From Actinospica sp035712985 (GTDB taxonomy: Bacteria; Actinomycetota; Actinomycetes; Streptomycetales; Catenulisporaceae), in contig DASTAE010000013.1 in assembly GCA_035712985.1 (NCBI GenBank), forward strand, positions 1 through 64,000: a stretch of 64,000 nucleotides of DNA. The letters are read 5' to 3'. The translations under genes and the position numbers were made by a program. The notes under the pieces were generated by a model. It had not been told where the DNA came from, made no database searches, and was given only the letters and a program-made list of their open reading frames with translations. Position 1 is the stretch's first letter. Every line of letters starts with the position of its first letter. Positions 50,916-60,440 of the stretch are shown piece by piece.

Positions 50916-53900
50916 TCACCAGCCCGAGGCCGTGTAGACCACGGAGGTCCCACGGCCGAAGGCCAGCTCCCGCAGGACGGCCATCGCGCCTTCCTCCGGA
51001 TCGATCAGGGCTATGCCACGCTTCGCATAGGCCTGCATCAGCTCCGGAGTGACCATACCGCCATGATCGCCGGTCGGCGCCCACGGCCCCCAGTGCAGCG
51101 TCACGCAGCGGGCGCCGGAGCGTGCCGACCAGTCGGCTCCCAGGCTTTCCAGCGCGTCGTTCGCCGAGGCGTAGTCGCTCTGGCCCTTGTTGCCCCACAC
51201 GGCCGCGATGCTGCCGAACAGGACGCTGAACCTCGGCGGCGTGGGCAGATTGTCGAGGCCTGAGAACAGTGCCCTGGCACCGTCCGCCTTGGTCCCGAAG
51301 ACCCGGCCGAAGGACTCAGGATCCTTATCGGCGATGACCTTGTCCTCGATGACTCCGGCCGCGTACAGCACCCCGTCGAGGCGGCCGTGCTCGGCGTGGA
51401 TGTCTTTGAGCAGGCCGCCCAGTGCTTCGTCGTCGCGCGCATCGAGGGCGTGGTAGCGGGGGCGGGCACCGAGCTCGGTCAGCTCGGCGAGTGTGGCGGT
51501 GACTTCGCGGGCGGCGAGCGTGGCCGAGACGGCGCGCTCGATCTCCGCGGGGGACCGCATTCCGCTCGCGATCAGCGCGCTCCTGATCGCGGCGCCATCG
51601 GGTGCGTCGGCAGTCACCGGCGACTCCGGGGCGCTCGGGAGCGCGGTGCGGCCGATCAGCTCGATCCGGCAGCGTGACGCGACGGCGATCGAGGTCGCGA
51701 TGCGTGCCGCGATGCCCCGGGCGCCTCCGACGAGCACGACGACGCCCTCGCGGTCGAGCCCGAGCGCCTGGGCCTCGGCCACGCCGTCGCCCGCCGGACC
51801 GGCTCCGTTGGCCGCCAGCGCACCGAGCGGGACCTCGACCGCTTCGAGCGCGAGCCGACGGCCGTCACGGTGCAGGGTCACCGGGTGCGCGTCGGCGGTC
51901 ACGAGCTCGGTGACGAGCGCGGAGGCGAGGTTCGCGGGCAACGCGGCGGGATCCACCTCGACGAGGCGGGCGAGCGCGTCCGGGTATTCGCGCGAGATCG
52001 TACGCAGCAGGCCGCGGAAGCCGATCGCCGTACCGGGCTCGTCCAGTCGGCGCACGGCCAGGAACCAGCGCGGGTTGCCGATCAGCGCGGCCTTCATCGC
52101 GGGGAACGCGGTCGGCAGCAGCGGCTCGCCGTCGGCGCCCGCCAGGCCGCCGAGGTGGATCACGCCGTCCGCCTCGCCCTGCGCGACGACCCCGGCTCCG
52201 TGGGCGCGGAGCTGATGGGTGAGGGCGTCGGCGAGCGGCGCCGTGTCGCCCTCGTCCCCGAGGAGCAGGAAACGCGCCCCGGAAAGCGATCCGAAGTCGG
52301 CGAACCCGGCGAACGCGGCTTCGACCTCGTGCATCTCGAGACGCTGCGGAGCACGGATGTCCGCGACCGGCCCGGGGACGGACGGAGTGGTCGGAACCGC
52401 CGGCGCGGCCTGCGCGACTTCCGGCGAACCCCCGCCGAGGTGAGCCGAGAGCCAATCCGCGATCCCCTGGGCGGTCCGCGCCTTGGCCAGCTGCTCCATC
52501 TGGGCGTAGCCGAGATCCGCCGCGCCGAGATCGAGCTGCTGAGCGAGCTCGCCCGCGATCTCGGTCCGCTTGATCGAATCCACACTCAGATCGGCCTCGA
52601 GATCGAGATCGGGCTCGATCATCTCGACCGGATAGCCCGTACGAGCACTGATGACGCCGAGCACGGTCCCGAGCAGATCGACAGTCTCAGGCGCGGCGGC
52701 CGCGGGGGCGGGGCTCCCGACGTGCGCCGAAAGCCAGTCGGCGATCGCACGCGCGGTACGCGCCTTGGCCAGCTGTTCGAGCTGCTCATCGCCGAGATCC
52801 GCCGCGCCGAGGTCGAGCTGCTGAGCGAGCTCGCCCGCGATCTCGGTCCGCTTGATCGAATCCACACTCAGATCGGCCTCGAGATCGAGATCGGGCTCGA
52901 TCATGTCGGTCGGGTAGCCGGTGCGTGCGCTGATGATCTCCAGGACGGTCGTCAGCAGGTCGACCGCCTTCGGCTGCGGCACCGGGGTCGGAACGACCGT
53001 CGCCTCGATCACCGTCGGAGCGGCGGCGACGGCCGGTGTCTCCTCCCAGCCGACCCGGGCGGGCGACGGCGCGCCGCCGAGGTAGGCGAGCATCACGTCC
53101 CGCTGTGCGGCGACCATCTCGCGGTTCGTCCGCAGGAATTCGGCGAGCAGCGCGTCCTGACCCGAACCCTGGACGGCGGCAGTGGTCACGGTTCCCTCCA
53201 AGGCTATTCGTCGGGCCGGGACCAGTCCCCCGGGCACGCAGGCGCGGTCCTTGGCCGTCCGTACGAGCTGGCCGTCCACGGTCCAGCCGGGCTTGGGCAG
53301 CGGCTTCTCGGTGTCGGCGTCGCGGACGTCGCGGCCCTCGAACAACCACGCCGTGCTCAGGGCGACCCCTGCCGCGGCCAGTGCCGCGACCGCGCGGAGC
53401 AGGCCGCGCAGTCCGGCGTCCGGCCGGTCCTCGCAGGCGATCGCGAGGTGCGGGCGATCGTCGCCGAGGATGGCGCCGGTCAGCCGGGAGAGCACCTTGC
53501 CGGGGCCGGCCTCGATGAAGACGCGCACGCCGGCGGCGTACATGGCCTCGATCTCGTCCACGAAGCGGACCGGCGAGCCGATCTGCGCCGCGAGCTCGCG
53601 CCGCACCGCGCCGGGGGCCGCCTCGTAGGGCGCAGCGGTCCGGTTCGCGTACACCGTGGTCTCCGGCGCGCGAACGGTCAGCCCGTCGAGTACCGCGCCG
53701 AAGGCGTCACCGGCCGCCGCGACGACCGGACTGTGGAACGCGCAGGCCACCGGGATCCGCTTCGCGCCGAGCCCGGCCGCGCGCAGCTCGATGACCGCCT
53801 TGTCCACGGCGTCGGTCGGGCCGGAGATGACCAGCTGTTTCGGTGAGTTCTGATTCGCCGGGACGACGCTCGCGCCCAAGCCGGCCGCGTCGAGGACTTT

Positions 53901-56900
53901 CCAGGTCTCGTCAGCGCTCGCCGAGACCGCGGCCATCGCGCCCGGATCGTCGCCCGCGGCGTCCAGGATCACCCGGGCCCGCTCCCGGCTGGCCGCCAGC
54001 AGCGCGGCCGGGTCGAGAGCTCCGGCGCTGGCCAGGGCCACGAGCTCGCCGTAGCTGTGTCCGGCGACGGCGTCGGGCGTGATGTCGAGGCGGCGCAGCA
54101 GGTGGTCCACGGCGAGTCCGGCGATGCCGAGCGTCGGCTGGGCCACGCGCGTGTCCCGGATCCGCTCGTCCTGCGCCGTGCGTTCGGCCTCGTCGAAGGC
54201 GAGCGGCGGGTGCAGCACGTCGGCCCACTCGCTTCCGAGCCGCAGGTAGTGCTGGAGTTCGGGGAACGCGACAAAAAGTTCGGCGAGCATCCCGGGCCGC
54301 TGACTCCCCTGCCCGGGGAAGACGAACGCTGTCTTGCTCGCGCCGTCTCCGAACCAGGGCTCTGCGTCGCCCGGCTGGAAGAGCCCGGCTGCCGGGTCGT
54401 GCTCACCGGCGAGCGCCCGTCGGCCCAGCGCGGCAAGTTCTTCGAGGTCTGCTGCGACGATCGTGACCCACGCGCGGTCGTTCCGCGAGTCGGAAGCCCG
54501 TGACGCGGCGAGCGCCAGGTCCCGCAGCCGCCACTCTCCCGCGGCGACGCGCCCGAGCAGCCGGTCGATCGAACGGTGCGCGGCGGCTCGATCCGCTCCG
54601 CGGAAGACGAACAGTTCGGCGGGCCACTCGTCGCGGCCGTGGCGCGGGTCGATGGTCGGCGCGTAACCGGTCATCACGACGTGGAAGTTCGTGCCGCCGA
54701 AGCCGAACGCGCTGACTCCGGCCACGCGCCCGCCGGGCGCCGCGGGCCACGCGCGGGCCGCGGAGTGGAAGGCGAAGGGGCTCGAGGCGCCGTTCCAACC
54801 GGGGTTGGGCTTCGTGAGGTGCAGCGTCGCGGGTCGGACGCCGGTGTGCAGCGCCATCGCCGTCTTGACAAGGCCGGCCAGGCCGGCCGCGCACTTCGTG
54901 TGCCCGATCTGCGATTTCACCGATCCGAGGACGCAGCTTCCGGGCGCCGCGCCCGCGTCGTCGAACACCGCGGTGAGCGTCTGCAGCTCGGTCCGGTCGC
55001 CGACCACGGTTCCGGTTCCGTGCGCCTCGACCAGCCCGACGTCCGCCGGCGATATACCGGCATTGCGATACGCGCGCTCCAGCGCCCGCCGCTGGCCCTC
55101 CGGCCGCGGCGCGGTCAGGCCGAGCGCACGTCCGTCGCTCGCGCCGCCGACGCCCTTGATCACCGCGTAGACGCGGTCGCCGTCACGCTCGGCGTCGGAC
55201 AGGCGCTTGAGCACGAGGCAGGCCACGCCCTCACCGAGCGCGATTCCGTCGGCCTCCGCGTCGAAGGTGCGCGAGCGTCCCTTCGCAGACAACGCATGCA
55301 CCGATGAGAACAACAAGAAGTCGTTGATCCCGTTGTGCATGTCCACGCCGCCGCAGAGCACGAGGTCGCTGGTGCCGCCGACCAGCTCCTTGCAGGCCAC
55401 GTCCACGGCCGCGAGCGACGAGGCGCAGGCCGCGTCGACCGTGTAGTTGGTGCCACCGAGGTCGAGCCGGTTGGCGATGCGGCCCGCGATCACGTTCGAG
55501 AGCACGCCCGGGAAGGAGTCCTCGGTCAGCTTCGGCAGCTGCTCGTCGAGCTCCGGCGGCAGGCTGCCGAGATAGGCGGGCAGTGTGTTGCGCAGTACGC
55601 CTGCGTTGGACAGGTCGCTGCCCGCCTCGGCGCCGAAGACCACCGACGTGCGGTCGTGATCCACGCCGGGCCGGTCGTAGCCCGCGTCCGCCAGCGCCCG
55701 GCGCGCGGACTCCAGCGCCAGCAGCTGCGTCGGCTCGATGCTGCCGAGCGCCGCCGGCGGGATGCCGTAGCGCAGCGGATCGAAGGCGATCGGGGGCAGG
55801 AAGCCGCCCCACTTGGAGGGCGTGCCGCGCCCCGCGTCGCGGCCCACCGCCTTCCCGTCGTAGTAGAGGTCTGCGTCCCAACGCTCTTTCGGCACCTCCG
55901 TGACGCGGTCGGCGCCGTCGAGGATCGTCGCCCAGAACGAGGCGAGGTCGGGCGATCCGGGGAACATGCAGGCCATGCCGACGATCGCGACGTCCAGCGG
56001 CTCGGGCGCCCGATCCTCGGTCTCAGGGATCTGCTTCTCGCCGAGCTCGTCGGTCCGCGCCACGTGGTAGGACTCGGCCCCGGCGGTCACCGTCGTGTGC
56101 AGCTCGGCGACCGTCGTGACCGCCTCGCGCAGCACCGCGACCTGCCCGGCCATGAACATGCCCTGCGCGAGCTGGCCGTCCTCGTCCACGGAGATCAGCT
56201 CATCGCCCTCGCGGCGCAGGCCCTTGGCGGCGATCCGGAGTCGGCCGACGTTGAGGTCTTCGAGCCGCTCCCAGGCCTCGCGGCCCGCCACGCCCTCGTC
56301 CCTGAGCTGCGCCTTCAACTGCTCGAACTCGTCGGTGAACGGGCTGACCACGCCGCGCGTCATGTGGCCGGGCGCCGTCTCCAGCAGCGCGGTGGCCTGG
56401 GCCGCGACGACCTGCTGCTGGAACAGCGGCCGGATCGCGCCGTGCCGCACGGCCTCCTCGGTGAACAGGTACGCGGTGCCCATCAGGACGCCGATACGCA
56501 CGCCTCGCGCGGTGAGCGTCCCGGCCATCGCCGCGACCATCGCTGCCGAGCGCGCGTCGTGGATGCCGCCCGCGAAGAACACGTCGCAGACCTCGCCGGG
56601 GTGCTCGTCGAGCCAGTCCTCGATGACGCCGATCTGCGCCTCCCACAGCGGAAAGCTGGCGCGCGGTCCGGTGTGGCCGCCGCACTCGGAGCCCTCGAAC
56701 ACGAACCTGCGCGCCCCGGCGTCGAGGAACTGGCCGAGCAGTCCCGGCGAGGGGACGTGCAGGAAGGTGCTGATGCCCTGCTCCTCGAGCGCGCGCGCCT
56801 GGGCCGGTCGTCCACCTGCGACGATCGCGCACTTCGGACGCAGCTCCCTGATGACGTCGAGCTGGGCGCCGCGAATGTGCTCCGGGGCGAAGCCGAGTAC

Positions 56901-58013
56901 GCCGACGCCCCACGGCCGGTCGCCGAGCGCGGCCGCCGTCTGCTGCATCATCGTGCGGGTGTTCTCGCCGGTCGCGAGGGCGAGCGCGAGGAAGGGCAGC
57001 GCCCCGTCCTCGGCGACGGCGGCGGCGAACGCGGCCTGGTCGCTCACCCGCGTCATCGGGCCCTGGGCCACCGGGATGCGGATACCGAGGCTCTCGGCGA
57101 GCGGCGCGCCCTCGCGGAGAGCGTCGGCCGCGTCGTCCCGGCTGACGGCCTGGAGGATCGCGTCGCTGACAGCACGGACCGCGCTCGCGGTGTCGCCGTA
57201 GCGCGCACGGAAGCGGGCAGCGAGGAAGCCGTCCTGGCCCACCGGCGGCAGGCTCGCGGCGCGCTCGTCCGCATCCGCGCCCTCGAGCGCGTCACTGGAA
57301 ACCCCTCGGGGTCGCAATATGCGACGCCTGCCGACGAGCTGCGTCTCGGAGCCGTCCATTCCGCGCAGCACGGCGGCGATCGGCTCGGGCGTCTCGGCCT
57401 CGGGCATCAGCGCGAACTGGGTGTCGAGCACGACTCCCGCCGCGCCGCCGATCACCGCCGCGGCCGCCGTGTGCTCGCCGATTCCGCCGCACGCCCAGAC
57501 CGGAACGCCGAGATCGGCCCTCACGAGCTGCTGCAGCAGGACGAAGCCGCTGAGCTCACCGACCACTCCCCCGGCCTCGTCGCCCCGCGCGATCAGCCCG
57601 TGCACTCCGGCGCCGACGGCCGCGCGCGCCTCGCCCAGCGAGGTGACCTCGACCAACACCCGGTAGGGCGCGAGCGCCGGATCGGCCGCTGACCAGGGCG
57701 AATCCGCGCCGAGAACGACCAGCTCCACCCGGCCCGGCGCGAGGGCCTCGAGCTCCGCGATCTCCAGCCGGCAGCCGGCGTCGGCGCGGACCCCGAAGCT
57801 CGCCGAGCCTCCCTCGGCCGAGCGCGTCCACCAGGACGCCAGCTCCAGCGCGCGGCGCGCGGCGGGTCCGGAACGGCCGAGATCCAGGATCCCGGTCGCC
57901 CCGGCGCGCGCGGCCGCGGCCGCCAGGCGGGCATTCGGCACGCCGCAGGGGCCGGATATCAGTACTGAGTATCGCTGATTTCGGGCAGGGTTCAGCGCAA
58001 CGGTTGGGGGCAT
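50916..58013 (-). CDS. Megasynthase A: NMO-NMO-KS-AT-ACP-ACP-KR (PUFA-synthase-like)
   Basis: 2365 residues from ATG 58013 (AAGGACGG upstream). Residues ~1-290 and ~305-620 are two nitronate-monooxygenase/PfaD-like FMN barrels (ACGGIGEHTAAAAV; VAQGPMTRVSD, ECGGHTG, FAGGIHDARSAA). KS at ~670-1117 with Cys in DAACASSL, EAHGTGTVVGD and GHTKCAAG. AT at ~1220-1540 with GQGSQRPGM and GHSYGEL. Two tandem ACPs with the PUFA-type signature LSVDSIKRTEI, Ser at 1719 and 1813. KR at ~2085-2340 with VLVGGARGIA, LYAAGVIED and Tyr in SDYASANDAL. PfaD-type enoyl reductase plus tandem ACPs point to iterative synthesis of a reduced or polyunsaturated acyl chain. Confidence 0.9.
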   Translation of the reverse strand: MPPTVALNPARNQRYSVLISGPCGVPNARLAAAAARAGATGILDLGRSGPAARRALELASWWTRSAEGGSASFGVRADAGCRLEIAELEALAPGRVELVVLGADSPWSAADPALAPYRVLVEVTSLGEARAAVGAGVHGLIARGDEAGGVVGELSGFVLLQQLVRADLGVPVWACGGIGEHTAAAAVIGGAAGVVLDTQFALMPEAETPEPIAAVLRGMDGSETQLVGRRRILRPRGVSSDALEGADADERAASLPPVGQDGFLAARFRARYGDTASAVRAVSDAILQAVSRDDAADALREGAPLAESLGIRIPVAQGPMTRVSDQAAFAAAVAEDGALPFLALALATGENTRTMMQQTAAALGDRPWGVGVLGFAPEHIRGAQLDVIRELRPKCAIVAGGRPAQARALEEQGISTFLHVPSPGLLGQFLDAGARRFVFEGSECGGHTGPRASFPLWEAQIGVIEDWLDEHPGEVCDVFFAGGIHDARSAAMVAAMAGTLTARGVRIGVLMGTAYLFTEEAVRHGAIRPLFQQQVVAAQATALLETAPGHMTRGVVSPFTDEFEQLKAQLRDEGVAGREAWERLEDLNVGRLRIAAKGLRREGDELISVDEDGQLAQGMFMAGQVAVLREAVTTVAELHTTVTAGAESYHVARTDELGEKQIPETEDRAPEPLDVAIVGMACMFPGSPDLASFWATILDGADRVTEVPKERWDADLYYDGKAVGRDAGRGTPSKWGGFLPPIAFDPLRYGIPPAALGSIEPTQLLALESARRALADAGYDRPGVDHDRTSVVFGAEAGSDLSNAGVLRNTLPAYLGSLPPELDEQLPKLTEDSFPGVLSNVIAGRIANRLDLGGTNYTVDAACASSLAAVDVACKELVGGTSDLVLCGGVDMHNGINDFLLFSSVHALSAKGRSRTFDAEADGIALGEGVACLVLKRLSDAERDGDRVYAVIKGVGGASDGRALGLTAPRPEGQRRALERAYRNAGISPADVGLVEAHGTGTVVGDRTELQTLTAVFDDAGAAPGSCVLGSVKSQIGHTKCAAGLAGLVKTAMALHTGVRPATLHLTKPNPGWNGASSPFAFHSAARAWPAAPGGRVAGVSAFGFGGTNFHVVMTGYAPTIDPRHGRDEWPAELFVFRGADRAAAHRSIDRLLGRVAAGEWRLRDLALAASRASDSRNDRAWVTIVAADLEELAALGRRALAGEHDPAAGLFQPGDAEPWFGDGASKTAFVFPGQGSQRPGMLAELFVAFPELQHYLRLGSEWADVLHPPLAFDEAERTAQDERIRDTRVAQPTLGIAGLAVDHLLRRLDITPDAVAGHSYGELVALASAGALDPAALLAASRERARVILDAAGDDPGAMAAVSASADETWKVLDAAGLGASVVPANQNSPKQLVISGPTDAVDKAVIELRAAGLGAKRIPVACAFHSPVVAAAGDAFGAVLDGLTVRAPETTVYANRTAAPYEAAPGAVRRELAAQIGSPVRFVDEIEAMYAAGVRVFIEAGPGKVLSRLTGAILGDDRPHLAIACEDRPDAGLRGLLRAVAALAAAGVALSTAWLFEGRDVRDADTEKPLPKPGWTVDGQLVRTAKDRACVPGGLVPARRIALEGTVTTAAVQGSGQDALLAEFLRTNREMVAAQRDVMLAYLGGAPSPARVGWEETPAVAAAPTVIEATVVPTPVPQPKAVDLLTTVLEIISARTGYPTDMIEPDLDLEADLSVDSIKRTEIAGELAQQLDLGAADLGDEQLEQLAKARTARAIADWLSAHVGSPAPAAAAPETVDLLGTVLGVISARTGYPVEMIEPDLDLEADLSVDSIKRTEIAGELAQQLDLGAADLGYAQMEQLAKARTAQGIADWLSAHLGGGSPEVAQAAPAVPTTPSVPGPVADIRAPQRLEMHEVEAAFAGFADFGSLSGARFLLLGDEGDTAPLADALTHQLRAHGAGVVAQGEADGVIHLGGLAGADGEPLLPTAFPAMKAALIGNPRWFLAVRRLDEPGTAIGFRGLLRTISREYPDALARLVEVDPAALPANLASALVTELVTADAHPVTLHRDGRRLALEAVEVPLGALAANGAGPAGDGVAEAQALGLDREGVVVLVGGARGIAARIATSIAVASRCRIELIGRTALPSAPESPVTADAPDGAAIRSALIASGMRSPAEIERAVSATLAAREVTATLAELTELGARPRYHALDARDDEALGGLLKDIHAEHGRLDGVLYAAGVIEDKVIADKDPESFGRVFGTKADGARALFSGLDNLPTPPRFSVLFGSIAAVWGNKGQSDYASANDALESLGADWSARSGARCVTLHWGPWAPTGDHGGMVTPELMQAYAKRGIALIDPEEGAMAVLRELAFGRGTSVVYTASGW
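52511..52622. repeat. 112-bp direct repeat, copy 1 (ACP2 coding)
   Basis: Identical to 52793-52904 except for one base (A at 52530, G at 52812); the copies are 282 bp (94 codons) apart. Codes for the core of the second ACP around Ser1813. Flanking ACP sequence is less alike, so conversion or a recent duplication is likely. Confidence 0.93.
52793..52904. repeat. 112-bp direct repeat, copy 2 (ACP1 coding)
   Basis: Partner of 52511-52622 with 111 of 112 bases the same; codes for the core of the first ACP around Ser1719. Confidence 0.93.
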
Positions 58014-58112
58014 TGACGGATCCGTCCTTAAGGTGGGTGCTCAAGGGGACGCTCAGGAAACCACATCGTTACCCGCGAGTAGGCCCAGTCTTTCACGCAG
58101 GAGGTGACCTGA

Positions 58113-58122
58113 GTGTTAACAC
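58113..58122. promoter_or_regulatory. GTGTTAACAC palindrome in the divergent megasynthase promoter
   Basis: A perfect 10-bp palindrome in the 197-bp gap between megasynthase A (minus) and the metal-receptor-like gene (plus), 100 bp from the former's start. It could be an operator for either gene; no regulator is encoded next to it, so the assignment is weak. Confidence 0.3.
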
Positions 58123-58210
58123 CCGGTCGCTTCGTGTATGCCGAGGCCCATATTTTCGTCAATGGCAGGCAAAGCGCGGCCAATAAGACACCCCGCGATA
58201 TAAAGGAGGG

Positions 58211-58993
58211 ATGGAAACCTCGGCGTTTCGGCGCGACGACCAGGGACATCCCGTGCGGCCCGGTACGTTTCCGCCGCGGCGGATCGTCTCGCTGGTCCCC
58301 TCGCTCACGGAGGCGGTGGCCGAAACAGCCGCTGACCTGCTCGTCGGCGCAACGGACTGGTGCAGCCACCCGGCGGATCTCGCGGTCCGCCGCGTCGGCG
58401 GGACAAAGAACCCTGACATCCCGCGCATCGTCGGCCTGCGCCCCGATCTCGTGCTGGCGAACGAGGAGGAGAATCGCGAATCCGATCTTGCGGCGCTGCG
58501 CGAAGCCGGGCTGTCCGTCTGGGTGACCGAGATCCGAACACTCGATCAAGCGCTCATCTCCCTTGATCGAATGCTGACCGAGGCCTGCGGCCTCCCGCGA
58601 CCTTCCTGGCTGGATATGGCGGAGTCGGCGTGGGCTAATGAGCCGCGAATTGATCGAATTCGCCGGGCGTTCATTCCGATCTGGCGCCGCCCTTGGATGG
58701 TCGTCGGCCGGGATACGTTCACCGGCGATCTTCTGCGCCGCATCGGCGTCGAGAACATCTACGCCGATCACGCCGAGCGCTATCCGAAGATCCCGCTCCC
58801 GGAACTGCTCGAGGCTTCGGCAGACCTCGTCGTCCTGCCCGACGAGCCGTACGCCTTCAGCACCGGGGACGGCCCGGAGGCGTTCCCCGGCCTCCCCGCC
58901 GCGCTCGTCAGCGGCAGGCACCTGACGTGGTACGGCCCGAGCCTCGCCGATGCGCCGAACCTGCTGATGGGGCAGTTGCAGACTCCCCCGTAA
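58211..58993 (+). CDS. Helical-backbone metal-receptor (BtuF/FepB-like) protein without signal peptide
   Basis: 260 residues. IVSLVPSLTEAVAE and GGTKNPDIPRIVGLRPDLVLANEEEN are the first lobe of class III substrate-binding proteins for cobalamin, haem or siderophores; RDTFTGDLLRRIGVENIYAD and LPDEPYAF form the second lobe. No signal peptide or lipobox exists, so it is probably cytoplasmic. The GGAGG at 58205 leaves only one nt before the ATG; a GTG at 58253 with AGGGA upstream is an alternative start that still keeps the whole fold. No ABC transporter genes are adjacent. Confidence 0.75.
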   Translation: METSAFRRDDQGHPVRPGTFPPRRIVSLVPSLTEAVAETAADLLVGATDWCSHPADLAVRRVGGTKNPDIPRIVGLRPDLVLANEEENRESDLAALREAGLSVWVTEIRTLDQALISLDRMLTEACGLPRPSWLDMAESAWANEPRIDRIRRAFIPIWRRPWMVVGRDTFTGDLLRRIGVENIYADHAERYPKIPLPELLEASADLVVLPDEPYAFSTGDGPEAFPGLPAALVSGRHLTWYGPSLADAPNLLMGQLQTPP

Positions 58994-59041
58994 GGCCTAG
59001 TCGCCGGACGGGCGCGCGACTCACCGTGCGAGGGTGGGAAG

Positions 59042-60355
59042 GTGCCACCCCGTGCCAGGCTGCATGTCAACCACGACGTGGACCTCGACGAACTCGATCC
59101 ACGCGGACGGGCACGGCGCCGGGCGGAGCGCGCGAGGAATCCCACGGCCGCTCGACGCAAGCGGCAGGCCGTCAAGATCACGGCGCTGGTCACGTCGGGG
59201 ATCGTCCTCGCGGTCGCCGCGCTCGGCTTCTATATCGTGCATCACCTGTTCAGCCGAGTGGAAACGGTCAGCCTCGACCGTTTGACCCATCGACCCACCA
59301 CCGCACGGCCCAACGCCGCGGGCGAGACCCCGCTGAACATCCTCGTCCTCGGCTCGCAGACCCGCGACGGCCAGACCGCTCCGCACCTCGGCGGCCCCTC
59401 GAAGGACGGCACCGACCTCTCCGACACCGCCTTCCTGGTGCACCTCGCTGCCGACCGGCAGTGGTCCGAGGTCGTCTCGATACCGCGGGACCTCGAGGTC
59501 GCCCGGCCCGACTGCCAGAGCCGCTTCAACCCGAGCGTGACCGTGCCCGGCGCCGATCAGGACATGTTCGACGCCGCGATGAACTACGGCGGCCCGGCCT
59601 GCGCCGTAGCCACGGTCGAGCAGATGACCGACATCCGCGTCGACCACTTCGTCGAGCTGACCTTCAACGCCTTCGAGCAGTTGACCGACGCCGTGGGCGG
59701 GGTCACCGTCTGCATCCCGCCGCCGGGCATCGACGACCCGAACTACTCGGGGCTCGTGATGAGCGCGGGCCTGCACACGATCAGCGGCGACACGGCGCTG
59801 GAGTTCATCCGCGATCGGCACGGGCTCTCGCTCGGCATGGACACCCAGCGCATCCAGATGCAGCAGATGTTCATGACATCGCTCTTCGACAAGCTGACCG
59901 CGAACGGGACGCTGGAGGATCCGATCACCCTCTACAACATCGCGAACGCCGTGACCGGCAACATCACAGTGGACCCCGCGCTCGACGACATCGGCACGAT
60001 GATCTCGATCGCGGAGAGCGTGGGCACGATCGACAAGAAGTACATGCAGTACATCACCGTGCCCTACGAACTGGACCCGAACGATCCGAACCGGCTGATC
60101 CCGGGCGACGCTTTCGCCGAGGTCTGGAACTACCTGCGCATCGACAAGCCGCTACCCGGCACGCCCGCCGCCGCCGCGTTCGGCACCGTACCCAGCGAGC
60201 AGGTCCCGACCCAGCTCGCGGGCTTCTCGATCCCGCGCGACGACCCGTCGCCGACTCCGTCCGCGACGCCGTCCATCGACACCGAATCGCGCAACGGCAA
60301 CGACGACCTCTGCGCCGGCCTGCCCGCGGTCGCGGACTACGGCGGCTCGCCCTGA
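59042..60355 (+). CDS. LytR-CpsA-Psr (LCP) family protein
   Basis: 437 residues from a GTG. A basic cytoplasmic N-terminus (RKRQAVK) is followed by one membrane anchor at ~45-67, then an extracellular LCP domain: LNILVLGSQTRDG, DLSDTAFLVHLAADRQ, VVSIPRDLEV with the PRD motif, YGGPACAVATVEQMTDI, LEFIRDRHG. A Ser/Thr/Pro-rich tail follows. LCP enzymes transfer lipid-linked glycopolymers such as teichoic acid or arabinogalactan onto peptidoglycan. It may attach the polymer built by the cluster at the left of the window, but the distance (45 kb) makes this only a possibility. Confidence 0.88.
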   Translation: MPPRARLHVNHDVDLDELDPRGRARRRAERARNPTAARRKRQAVKITALVTSGIVLAVAALGFYIVHHLFSRVETVSLDRLTHRPTTARPNAAGETPLNILVLGSQTRDGQTAPHLGGPSKDGTDLSDTAFLVHLAADRQWSEVVSIPRDLEVARPDCQSRFNPSVTVPGADQDMFDAAMNYGGPACAVATVEQMTDIRVDHFVELTFNAFEQLTDAVGGVTVCIPPPGIDDPNYSGLVMSAGLHTISGDTALEFIRDRHGLSLGMDTQRIQMQQMFMTSLFDKLTANGTLEDPITLYNIANAVTGNITVDPALDDIGTMISIAESVGTIDKKYMQYITVPYELDPNDPNRLIPGDAFAEVWNYLRIDKPLPGTPAAAAFGTVPSEQVPTQLAGFSIPRDDPSPTPSATPSIDTESRNGNDDLCAGLPAVADYGGSP

Positions 60356-60440
60356 GCGGATCGACGCCTGAGCGCCCTACCCTGACCGGATTGACACCTT
60401 GCCAATTGACGCGGACCCGGTGATCCCGGAGGCTGTCGGC

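Noticed and set aside
46409..58013. Enediyne polyketide synthase
   Set aside because: Enediyne synthases are single chains with ACP between AT and KR and a neighbouring cassette of conserved accessory genes; here there are two chains, tandem PUFA-type ACPs, PfaD-like barrels and no such cassette.
58014..58210. Cobalamin riboswitch before the metal-receptor-like gene
   Set aside because: The gap is too short and lacks the conserved B12-box; only a 10-bp palindrome was found.
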